Assembly (NCBI GenBank): GCA_003535395.1
Contig: DOHE01000084.1
Span: forward strand, 594-12,466
Source of the DNA: Clostridiales bacterium
Lineage (GTDB): Bacteria > Bacillota > Clostridia > UBA8921
Direction: 5' to 3'
DNA: 11,873 nucleotides
In this document: piece after piece, positions 1-6,400 of the stretch
How positions within the stretch are numbered: the first letter of the stretch is position 1
Layout of the letters: the number at the start of each line of letters is the position of its first letter
Program-made: the position numbers and the translations under genes
Notes under the pieces: model-generated
What the model saw: the letters and a program-made list of their open reading frames with translations, nothing else
Told to the model about the DNA's origin: nothing
Database searches by the model: none

Positions 1-237
1 AGGATTGCCACACCAATCCTTCACCAGCAACGCATATGCGTTGCGCATGCAATCGATTTGTTTCGCTGGCTGAGGCTTTTAGCCTCAGTGGCAAGCCGAA
101 AGGCTTGCCCGGAAAGTACCTTTTGCATTTTTGAACCCGTCATCTTTCATCAGTTCATGCAAAAGCTACTTTCTTCAGCAGAATCAAAATTCGGACTTCG
201 GGTCGACATCGGTTTTTCAAAAAACCGTTGCCGACCC
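1..237. repeat. Cluster of consecutive hairpins and palindromes, no gene
   Basis: No plausible gene is seen here. The stretch is mostly self-complementary. Arms are AGGATTG/CAATCCT (1-7/14-20); a perfect 18-bp palindrome (27-44); CCAGC/GCTGG (24-28/65-69); CTGAGGCT/AGCCTCAG (70-77/81-88); GGCAAGCC/GGCTTGCC closed by a GAAA loop (90-97/102-109); a 17-bp arm with one mismatch, GAAAGTACCTTTTGCAT against 157-173 (112-128/157-173), extended by GAAC/GTTC; and GGGTCG/CGACCC (200-205/232-237) enclosing CGGTTTT/AAAACCG (210-216/221-227). The GAAA tetraloop exists only on the plus strand, which hints at a plus-strand structured RNA. A palindromic repeat element or 3' processing hairpins of the hydrogenase mRNA are alternatives. 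None of the hairpins has the adjacent T-run expected of an intrinsic terminator. Confidence 0.6.
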
Positions 238-248
238 ATCCTTGTTCG

Positions 249-2030
249 TCATCCCTCCGTTTTCCTCCGGGACCGGGATGTATAATGGGTGTGAAGCAGC
301 TCGTGGGACCGGTGTCCCAGCGGCTCTCCAAGGAATTCCTCATACAGACGAAGAACAAAAGGATTCTCATGGGATTTGCGCAGTTCCTTCCCTTCATCCT
401 CCTGATAGATCGCCTGCATGCGCTTTTGACGGATCTCCTGATTGGTGGGTCTGGGTTGACCGCCGCCACTGATGCAGCCGCCTGGGCAGCCCATCACTTC
501 GATGAAATGGTAGGGGGATTCGCCCCGAGCCACCTGATCCATGAGCTGTCTGGCTCCGGAAAGGCCGCTGGTAACAGCCACTTTCACGGTGACCCCGTCC
601 AGAAACGCATACTCAGGCACCGGATCCTGGATGAGCAGTTCCGCAGTTTTTACCTGTTCCAGCCCGACAATGGGGGTCACATGCAAGCCGGTAAACGGCA
701 GTTCCCGGCCGGTGACGATTTCATAAACCGTTCGCAGGGCGGCTTCCATGACACCGCCTGTGGCGGCAAAGATGTCCGCCGCACCCGTGGAAAGCCCCAG
801 CGGATTATCAAACTCCCCGTCTTCCAGAGTGGTGAATTCAATGCCTGCATCCTTGATCATCCGGGCCAGTTCCCGGGTGGTGAGTACTGCATCCACATCC
901 GGATATCCGGTGCTTTGCATCTCCGGCCGGGTGATCTCAAACTTCTTTGCGGTGCAGGGCATGACAGACACTACAAAAATATCCTTTGGATCCACCCCGA
1001 TCTTCTCCGCATAGAAGGACTTGGCCAAGGCGCCCAGCATCATATGGGGGGATTTACAGGTGGAAATGTGGTCCAGCTCTCCGGGATACGTGTGTTCCAC
1101 AAACTTGATCCAGCCGGGACTGCAGCTGGTGATCATGGGCAACACCGCTTCCTTTCCGGTGAGGGCCGCCTTGACGCGCTGTAAAAACTCGGTCCCCTCT
1201 TCCAGGATGGTCAGGTCTGCAGTGAAGTTTGTATCGAACACATCATTAAAACCCATCTCCCGCAAGGCGGTGACCATTTTTCCTGTGACCAGCGTGCCCG
1301 GGGCCAGGCCAAATTCTTCTCCCAGGGCGGCACGAATCGCCGGAGCCGTTTGGATAATAACCCTTTTGCCCGGATCAAACAGCGCCTCCCATACCTTCCC
1401 GGTGGAATCCTTCTCCTGCAATGCCCCTACCGGGCAGACTGTGGTGCATTGGCCGCAATATACGCAATTGACGGAATTTAAAGGAAGCTCATCCGCCGGG
1501 CCGATCACAGACTTGAATCCTCGGCGCTGCACATTGAGCACACCCACCCCCTGGATTTGATTGCAAACCGTCACGCACCGCCGGCATAAAATGCATTTGG
1601 ACGTATCCCGGGTAATAGAGGGGGAGGAATCGTCCAGGAAAGTCTTGGACTTCTCCCCTTCGAACCGGAAATCGCTGATCTGCATGAGTTCTCCAAGTTT
1701 TTGGAATTCGCAGTTCTGATTCCGTGAACATCCCAGACAATTCCGCGGGTGATCGGACAGCATCAGCTCATATACCAGCTTCCGCGCCTTTCGTACTTTT
1801 TCCGAGTTGGTGCGAACCACCATCCCCTCCCGTGCCTCTGTCACGCAGGAAGCCTGCAGCGTCTTCGCTCCTTCCACTTCCACCACGCAGATACGGCAGG
1901 AGCCCACCTGGTGAACCCCTTCCAAATAACAGAAATGAGGGATGAGGATGTTGTTGTCCCTGGCAGCTTCGAGGATGGTCTGGCCCTCCCTGGCTGTCAC
2001 TTTTTTGTTGTTGATCATCAGGTTGATCAT
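249..2030 (-). CDS. hndD: [FeFe] hydrogenase catalytic subunit, HndD/HydA type
   Basis: 593-residue cytoplasmic catalytic subunit that interconverts H+ and H2. Seen in order: an N-terminal 2Fe-2S plant-type ferredoxin domain (C34, C45, C48, C62); a NuoG-like His-Cys3 4Fe-4S site (H94, C98, C101, C107); two 4Fe-4S motifs (C146/149/152/156 and C189/192/195/199); the H-cluster domain with L1 TSCSPGW (301-307), L2 MPCTAKKFE (357-365) and L3 EVMGCPGGCISGGGQP (511-526); and a fused small-subunit-like tail with SHENP and SHELLHTHY. Length and order match subunits of NAD(P)-linked hydrogenases. L1 has Ser where CpI-type enzymes have a second Cys; as I recall, this form is common in multimeric NAD(P)-linked enzymes. 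The ATG at 2030 is supported by AGGAGG nine bases upstream, lying inside the end of the preceding gene. It is last in the operon, 3 bp after the fusion subunit. The maturation genes hydE, hydF and hydG are not in the window. Confidence 0.95.
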   Translation of the reverse strand: MINLMINNKKVTAREGQTILEAARDNNILIPHFCYLEGVHQVGSCRICVVEVEGAKTLQASCVTEAREGMVVRTNSEKVRKARKLVYELMLSDHPRNCLGCSRNQNCEFQKLGELMQISDFRFEGEKSKTFLDDSSPSITRDTSKCILCRRCVTVCNQIQGVGVLNVQRRGFKSVIGPADELPLNSVNCVYCGQCTTVCPVGALQEKDSTGKVWEALFDPGKRVIIQTAPAIRAALGEEFGLAPGTLVTGKMVTALREMGFNDVFDTNFTADLTILEEGTEFLQRVKAALTGKEAVLPMITSCSPGWIKFVEHTYPGELDHISTCKSPHMMLGALAKSFYAEKIGVDPKDIFVVSVMPCTAKKFEITRPEMQSTGYPDVDAVLTTRELARMIKDAGIEFTTLEDGEFDNPLGLSTGAADIFAATGGVMEAALRTVYEIVTGRELPFTGLHVTPIVGLEQVKTAELLIQDPVPEYAFLDGVTVKVAVTSGLSGARQLMDQVARGESPYHFIEVMGCPGGCISGGGQPRPTNQEIRQKRMQAIYQEDEGKELRKSHENPFVLRLYEEFLGEPLGHRSHELLHTHYTSRSRRKTEG

Positions 2031-2033
2031 GGT

Positions 2034-5000
2034 TTAGCCCCTCCTGTCACAGCGCAGGCATCTCATGGACTCTGCGATGGCATTGAGTTTATGGAAGCCC
2101 AGTGAAACCTCACTGAAATTCCCCTTCCGAATATCCGGATCGAGAGATTTCATGGGGAACCGCTCATGTTCCACAATTTCCTTTTCTTCCGAAGGTTTAG
2201 GGATCTCGATCTCTTCCCCGGTATTGAGATTCCCCTTCCCACCCAGGAAAATATCAATAGCTTTGGCTGCCTTTTTGCCGTCTGCGATGGCTGTGATGGC
2301 CACATCCGAGCCCCGTGCCACGTCGCCACCGGCAAATACTCCCCGCATCTTCGTCATGAGAGTCTGCCGGTCCGTGACGAAGGTGCCCCACTGCGTGAGC
2401 TCCACCTCATCCCGATTGATGAAGGGTAAATCAGAAGACTGGCTGACCGCCGGGATCACCATGTCCGCTTCCAGCGTAAATTCAGAGCCTGGCACCGGCC
2501 TGGGTTTTCTCCGGCCACCGGCATCGAACTCTCCAAGTTCCATCCGGATGCATTCGATGGCCGAGATCCGCTCCTTTCCGTCTTCGCTCCGGGTACCGAT
2601 AAAGCGCACCGGCGCTGCCAGGGGAAGGATCCGGATCCCTTCCTCCACCGCCTCCCGGATCTCCCGGGGGTCTGCGGGCATTTCATCCACTGTCCGCCGA
2701 TACAGTACCGTCACCTGCCCTGCTCCCAACCGGAGCGCAGTCCGGGCTGCGTCGAAAGCTGTGCTGCCTCCGCCGATGACTGCCACCTTCCGCCCAATAG
2801 GGATTTTTTTGCCCAAGTACTCATCCCGCAGGAAGTCGAGACCATGGTATACTCCCTCCAGGTCTTCTCCGGGAATGTTCACCTTATTTGAGAACTGGGT
2901 GCCGGTGGCGATGTAGACCGCATCGTGGGTGGACCGGATCAGGTTGAAGCTGATGTCCTTGCCTACATTCATATTGAGATGGATCTTGACTCCCACCTGC
3001 TGGATCATCCGGATCTCAAAATCCAGGATCTCCTTGGGAAGCCGGTATTCGGGAATTCCGTAGGCCAGCACACCGCCAGCCACCGGCTGGGCTTCGTAAA
3101 TATCCACATCATACCCCAGCCTGGCCAGATAATACCCACAGGTCAACCCCGATGGTCCCGCCCCGATGATGCCCACACTCTTCCCCTTCTTTGGGAACAC
3201 CAGGTCCATATATGGCTCTTCATTCTTGACAACATAATCTGCTACATAGCGTTTGAGGTCGCAGATGGAAACCGATTCGTCCAACTGCGCTCTCCGGCAC
3301 TTGCTCTCGCAGGGATGGGTACACACCCGCCCGCATACGCCCGGAAATGGGTTTTCTTTTCGTATCAGGTTGTAAGCGTCCCGAACCCGGCCGGCAGCAA
3401 TGAGGGCGATGTATCCCGGCACATTTACTCCCGCAGGACAGGCGTTCTGGCAGGGGGAGATAAAGAGTTCAGAGCAGACCCCGGCGCGGCAGTAGTGATC
3501 CCGGATATGCTCCTCGTATTCCTCACGGAAATACCGGATGGTACTTAGCACCGGGTTGGGCGCTGTCTGTCCCAGTCCGCATACCGCAGTCTCCCGGATC
3601 ATGGCTCCCAGTTCCTCCAGCCGCTCGATATCTCCTTCCTGACCCTGGCCTTGGGTGATCCGCTCCAGGATCTCAAGCATACGCTTGGTCCCCAGCCTGC
3701 AGGGAACGCATTTTCCGCAGGATTCGTCCTGTACGAATTCCATGAAGAAACGTGCCATGTCCACCATGCAGGTATCTTCATCCATGCTGATGAGTCCGCC
3801 GGAGCCCATGATCGCGCCCAGTTTCACCAGGGAATCATAGTCGATGGGAGTGTTGAGATACTCCCGGGTGATGCAGCCGCCGGAAGGCCCGCCCGTCTGC
3901 GCAGCCTTAAACTGCTTGTTTCGCGGGATCCCGCCCCCGATATTGAACAGGATGTCTCCCAGGGTCACCCCCATCGGCACTTCCACGATACCGGTGTTGT
4001 TGATGTCTCCGGCCAGGGCAAATACCTTGGTCCCGCTGCTTTTTTCAGTCCCGAAACCTTTGTACCAGTCATAACCGTTGAGCAGGATGGCCGGGACGTT
4101 GGCGAAGGTCTCCACATTATTGATGATCGTCGGCTTTCCAAACAGTCCCTTTTGGAACGGGAAGGGAGGCTTCTGCCGGGGTTCTCCCCGCTCTCCCTCG
4201 ATGGAGGCCATCAGCGCGGTTTCTTCCCCGCATACGAAGGCCCCAGCCCCGATGCGGATCTCAAGGTCAAAGTCAAAGCCGCTTCCCAGGATGTTTTTCC
4301 CGAGAAGACCCGCCTCCCGGGCCTTTTGAAGGGCCAGTTCCAACCGCTCCACCGCCAGCGGGTATTCCGCACGCACATACACATATCCCTTGCCGGCACC
4401 GATGGCGTACCCGCCAATCATCATGCCTTCCACCACAGAGTGAGGATCCCCCTCCAGCAGGCTTCGGTCCATGAACGCCCCCGGGTCTCCCTCATCCGCA
4501 TTGCACACGATATATTTCACCGGGCTGTTTGCCTTAAGACCCGCTTCCCATTTGATGCCGGTGGGGAAACCTCCGCCCCCGCGGCCGCGCAGCCCGGATT
4601 TTTTCACTTCATCCACCACGTCAGCCGGTGACATGGAGTTAAGAACCTTTTCCAGTGCCATATACCCGTCGTTGGCGATATACTCTTCCAGAGAAGCATG
4701 ATCGATGGCGCCACAATTCCGAAGGACGATTTTCATCTGATCCTTGAAATAAGGGATATTTTCCATGAGAGGAATATGTTCACCGGTCTTTCGGTCCTTG
4801 TAGGTCTTCTCCGTAAGGATCCTGCCGGCGATGAGGTGACCGTCCACAATTTTGGACATATCTCCCGGAGTCAGTTTGATGTAAAATACTCCCTGCGGAT
4901 TGACGACCATTGCCGGGCCAAGGTCACAGGTGCCCATACAGCCGGTCTCGGTGACCTGTACCAGGCTGGAAAGACCCCGCTCCTCCAGGGCTGCCAGCAA

Positions 5001-5150
5001 CGCCTCCTTGACTTTGCCGCAGTCGGAGGAGATGCATCCCGCTCCGGAACAAATGAGCAGCCGATGCTGGTACTGTTTCATATTTTTAAGAGTTTGTGCC
5101 TTGATTTTCAACAGGTCTTCCCTGTTTTCGATTCTGCCTGTAATTTCCAT
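2034..5150 (-). CDS. NuoF/HydB-like subunit fused to GltD/NfnB-like NADPH oxidoreductase
   Basis: 1038-residue fusion subunit of the hydrogenase complex. Residues ~25-115 form a thioredoxin-like 2Fe-2S domain (C34, C39, C71, C75). Residues ~130-545 are the NuoF/HydB core: glycine-rich FMN/NADH loop RGRGGGGFPTG (188-198), VCNADEGDPGAF (215-226) and the 4Fe-4S ligands C478, C481, C484, C524. Where HydB/HndC proteins usually carry a two-cluster ferredoxin tail, this one has a GltD/NfnB module: cysteines C554-C571 and C606/610/614/618 (Fer4_20-like), FAD loop GIIGAGPSG (660-668), a second dinucleotide fold GGGSTAFDAA (793-802) with YRRTVDEMPA (817-826) typical of NADPH binding, FAGGDVARGSD (939-949), and a RCLRCD end. 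It should exchange electrons between NADH, NADPH, ferredoxin and the hydrogenase subunit. The reading frame is open from 5183, but GGAAGGGGGAGAG directly before the ATG at 5150 decides the start. Confidence 0.93.
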   Translation of the reverse strand: MEITGRIENREDLLKIKAQTLKNMKQYQHRLLICSGAGCISSDCGKVKEALLAALEERGLSSLVQVTETGCMGTCDLGPAMVVNPQGVFYIKLTPGDMSKIVDGHLIAGRILTEKTYKDRKTGEHIPLMENIPYFKDQMKIVLRNCGAIDHASLEEYIANDGYMALEKVLNSMSPADVVDEVKKSGLRGRGGGGFPTGIKWEAGLKANSPVKYIVCNADEGDPGAFMDRSLLEGDPHSVVEGMMIGGYAIGAGKGYVYVRAEYPLAVERLELALQKAREAGLLGKNILGSGFDFDLEIRIGAGAFVCGEETALMASIEGERGEPRQKPPFPFQKGLFGKPTIINNVETFANVPAILLNGYDWYKGFGTEKSSGTKVFALAGDINNTGIVEVPMGVTLGDILFNIGGGIPRNKQFKAAQTGGPSGGCITREYLNTPIDYDSLVKLGAIMGSGGLISMDEDTCMVDMARFFMEFVQDESCGKCVPCRLGTKRMLEILERITQGQGQEGDIERLEELGAMIRETAVCGLGQTAPNPVLSTIRYFREEYEEHIRDHYCRAGVCSELFISPCQNACPAGVNVPGYIALIAAGRVRDAYNLIRKENPFPGVCGRVCTHPCESKCRRAQLDESVSICDLKRYVADYVVKNEEPYMDLVFPKKGKSVGIIGAGPSGLTCGYYLARLGYDVDIYEAQPVAGGVLAYGIPEYRLPKEILDFEIRMIQQVGVKIHLNMNVGKDISFNLIRSTHDAVYIATGTQFSNKVNIPGEDLEGVYHGLDFLRDEYLGKKIPIGRKVAVIGGGSTAFDAARTALRLGAGQVTVLYRRTVDEMPADPREIREAVEEGIRILPLAAPVRFIGTRSEDGKERISAIECIRMELGEFDAGGRRKPRPVPGSEFTLEADMVIPAVSQSSDLPFINRDEVELTQWGTFVTDRQTLMTKMRGVFAGGDVARGSDVAITAIADGKKAAKAIDIFLGGKGNLNTGEEIEIPKPSEEKEIVEHERFPMKSLDPDIRKGNFSEVSLGFHKLNAIAESMRCLRCDRRG

Positions 5151-5166
5151 TTTCTCTCCCCCTTCC
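5151..5166 (-). promoter_or_regulatory. Ribosome binding site deciding the start of the fusion subunit
   Basis: On the minus strand the bases read GGAAGGGGGAGAGAAA and then ATG at 5150. This purine-rich Shine-Dalgarno sequence fills the whole gap between the stop of the NuoE-like gene (5167) and that ATG. It rules against the in-frame ATG at 5183, which would lie inside the upstream coding sequence. Confidence 0.8.
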
Positions 5167-5667
5167 TTAATAGTATTTTTCAATAATGGTCTGCAGTTTT
5201 TCCGGATTCACCTGCTTGTACACCCGGTCGTTGATGGTGATCGCCGGAGCCAGGCCGCAGGCGCCGATGCACCGCATCACTTCCAGGGTGAACTTCTGGT
5301 CCTGAGTTGTCTCCCCCACCTCGATGCCTAAAATATCCTGCAACCGTTCCACGATCTTCCGTCCTCCGCGGACATAGCAGGCTGTGCCCAGGCATACCCG
5401 GATGGTATTTTCTCCCCGGGGTTTTGTAGAAAAAAAGGAATAGAAAGTCGCCACGCCATGTACTTCGGACAGGGGTTTACCCAGGCGGTCTGATATAAAC
5501 TCCATGAGCTCCATGGGAAGATAACCATATATCCCCTGGGCCATGTGGAGGATCTGGATCAGGTTTCCTTCCTTATGCCGATAATCTTCGATGATTTGAC
5601 CGATCCGCTCCATCTTTTGCTGGTCGGTCTCGTTTTGACAACAACTGCACGGGCCTTGGCTGCTCAT
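5167..5667 (-). CDS. hndA: NuoE/HndA-like 2Fe-2S subunit of the hydrogenase
   Basis: 166-residue thioredoxin-like ferredoxin subunit, equivalent to NuoE, HydC or HndA. The C-terminal half has the 2Fe-2S ligands C92 and C97 (RVCLGTACYVRG) and C133 and C137 (RCIGACGLAPA), and the helical N-terminal half contains GYLP and HGVATFYSFF, both standard for the family. It passes electrons within the hydrogenase/diaphorase complex in the cytoplasm. First gene of the operon; the next gene starts 16 bp after its stop. GGAGGT six bases before the ATG at 5667 supports the start. An odd detail is the cysteine-rich N-terminus, C7, C9 and C10 (PCSCCQ), ahead of the normal domain; whether it binds metal cannot be told from sequence. 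Confidence 0.94.
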   Translation of the reverse strand: MSSQGPCSCCQNETDQQKMERIGQIIEDYRHKEGNLIQILHMAQGIYGYLPMELMEFISDRLGKPLSEVHGVATFYSFFSTKPRGENTIRVCLGTACYVRGGRKIVERLQDILGIEVGETTQDQKFTLEVMRCIGACGLAPAITINDRVYKQVNPEKLQTIIEKYY

Positions 5668-5688
5668 AATGATACCTCCATCACGGAT

Positions 5689-5703
5689 CCCCGGTTCCCG
5701 GGG
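5689..5703 (-). promoter_or_regulatory. Hairpin just upstream of the hydrogenase operon RBS
   Basis: CCCCGG/CCGGGG with a 3-base loop forms a 6-bp GC-only stem in the leader, about ten bases before the GGAGGT of the first hydrogenase gene. It has no T-run, so it is not a terminator. It could protect the 5' end or modulate translation; function is inference. Confidence 0.4.
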
Positions 5704-5746
5704 CTGCTCACTTTACTTTCGTACAGGATTCCAAATGCGTTCTGCC

Positions 5747-5805
5747 AATCAGGATGCGGCGACGATGCGAAATCAGAATGCGGCGACGATGCGAAACCCG
5801 GATGC
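5747..5805. repeat. 24-bp tandem repeat in the hydrogenase leader
   Basis: Two adjacent 24-bp units, 5747-5770 and 5771-5794, differ at a single base; both contain the core ATGCGGCGACGATGCGA. A partial third copy follows (5795-5805, about nine of eleven bases alike). The repeats lie within the predicted ~180-base untranslated leader of the operon. They are not in a recognisable coding frame. A protein binding site or a slippage product are both possible. Confidence 0.75.
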
Positions 5806-5832
5806 ATAGATAATGTCATAAACTTTATTCAT

Positions 5833-5850
5833 TTGTGAAAAAAATAACAG
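5833..5850. promoter_or_regulatory. Rex-like redox operator
   Basis: The sequence TTGTGAAAAAAATAACAG matches the known Rex consensus TTGTGAAWWWWTTCACAA at 15 of 18 positions: one half-site is perfect (TTGTGA) and the other is CTGTTA in reverse complement. It directly follows the predicted transcription start of the hydrogenase operon, a position where bound repressor would block initiation. Rex is an NADH/NAD+ sensing repressor that is known to control fermentative and hydrogenase genes in Clostridia and Thermotogae. That Rex binds here is inference. Confidence 0.6.
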
Positions 5851-5857
5851 CATGCGT

Positions 5858-5886
5858 ATTATATCACCTGATTCTGTGCAATACAA
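5858..5886 (-). promoter_or_regulatory. Sigma-A promoter of the hydrogenase operon
   Basis: On the minus strand, -35 TTGTAT (5886-5881) and a perfect -10 TATAAT (5863-5858) are separated by 17 bp. Transcription would start near 5851, giving a leader of about 180 bases with the Rex-like site at its very start. On the opposite strand TTGTGA (5833-5838), 18 bp, TATTAT (5857-5862) could form an overlapping divergent promoter. Confidence 0.75.
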
Positions 5887-5966
5887 CACCTTCTGAACAG
5901 ATTCGATTTTTTATACATTCAGTCGGAATCGGAGGCAGTGTATGTCCCATGATCCTCTCTTTCGCA

Positions 5967-5972
5967 TATAAT
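5967..5972 (+). promoter_or_regulatory. Possible -10 element before the 52-residue ORF
   Basis: TATAAT lies 31 bases before the ATG at 6004. No convincing -35 box is found 16-18 bp upstream, so this is only a candidate; the divergent -35/-10 pair at 5833-5862 is the alternative source of transcription. Confidence 0.3.
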
Positions 5973-6003
5973 ATGGCAGCGAACAAAATCGGATGGTTGA
6001 GCG

Positions 6004-6162
6004 ATGACCTATAAAGAATTGCTTGAAATGACAATGAAGCACCCCAACCCTTTCTGGAACCGGGAGCAGCATGAGAAGGATGTAGAATTCCGCTTCAAGC
6101 GCTGGCAGCAACAGCAACAGCAACAGCAGCCGCAGCCGCAGCAACACAGATCTTTCCATTGA
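6004..6162 (+). CDS. Putative 52-residue small protein with glutamine-rich tail
   Basis: A short open frame not assigned to a family. Residues 1-34 look like an ordinary charged, helical segment (MTYKELLEMTMKHPNPFW at the start, then many Glu, Lys and Arg), and residues 35-42 are eight glutamines, followed by PQPQQ and the end HRSFH. The tail comes from a CAG/CAA microsatellite. An in-frame TGA lies two codons before the ATG, so no longer N-terminus is possible. There is no clear Shine-Dalgarno sequence, which lowers confidence. In favour: a TATAAT lies upstream and an excellent terminator follows 65 bases after the stop. The antisense frame (5911-6159), a poly-leucine run, is more likely an artefact of the same repeat. 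Function unknown. Confidence 0.45.
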   Translation: MTYKELLEMTMKHPNPFWNREQHEKDVEFRFKRWQQQQQQQQPQPQQHRSFH

Positions 6163-6174
6163 GGAAGAAAACAG

Positions 6175-6213
6175 CGGATACCCATACCGGCGCAGCCATG
6201 ATCCGGGTGTCCG
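6175..6213 (+). other. Hairpin between the small ORF and its terminator
   Basis: CGGATACCC (6175-6183) pairs with GGGTGTCCG (6205-6213) through nine pairs including one G-T, followed by TCTTTG. It may be a first, weaker terminator in tandem with the next one, or part of a small RNA 3' end. Confidence 0.4.
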
Positions 6214-6226
6214 TCTTTGTCATAAT

Positions 6227-6266
6227 GGCCTGGGATCCCTGTGATTCCAGGCCTGCTCTATCTTTT
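6227..6266 (+). terminator. Intrinsic terminator after the small ORF
   Basis: GGCCTGGGATC (6227-6237) and GATTCCAGGCC (6243-6253) form an 11-bp stem with one G-T pair and a 5-base loop, followed by TGCTCTATCTTTT. It ends any plus-strand transcript before the sulfotransferase promoter at 6275. Confidence 0.7.
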
Positions 6267-6274
6267 GCATCAAC

Positions 6275-6303
6275 TTGAACGAAAGCTTTGGAAATGCTAT
6301 GAT
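6275..6303 (+). promoter_or_regulatory. Promoter of the sulfotransferase gene
   Basis: TTGAAC (6275-6280) and TATGAT (6298-6303) are spaced by 17 bp, a good sigma-A match. The start of transcription would fall near 6310, so the upstream in-frame TTG (6275) and ATG (6299) codons cannot be the translation start if this promoter is used. Confidence 0.55.
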
Positions 6304-6400
6304 AATACTAACCGCTAAGCCGCTGGATGCGGTCCGGCAAGCATGGAAACTGTCCGGCTTCACTTTTGTTCAGGTGGCAGCAGGTCCCGGGGTGACGGTC

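Noticed and set aside
1..240. CRISPR array or tRNA cluster
   Set aside because: The inverted repeats differ from each other in sequence and spacing, and no tRNA cloverleaf or regularly spaced direct repeats are present.
228..1184. Long plus-strand frame opposite the hydrogenase gene
   Set aside because: It lies antisense to a gene with complete [FeFe] hydrogenase motifs, has no recognisable domain and is explained by GC-rich third positions of the real gene.
3651..4631. 326-codon plus-strand frame opposite the NuoF-like core
   Set aside because: Antisense shadow; composition is rich in His, Pro and Arg and has no family motif, while the minus strand encodes unmistakable NuoF motifs.
5911..6159. 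Minus-strand 82-codon frame with a poly-leucine, signal-peptide-like start
   Set aside because: The leucines are the antisense of the CAG/CAA repeat, no RBS is seen and no family is recognisable.
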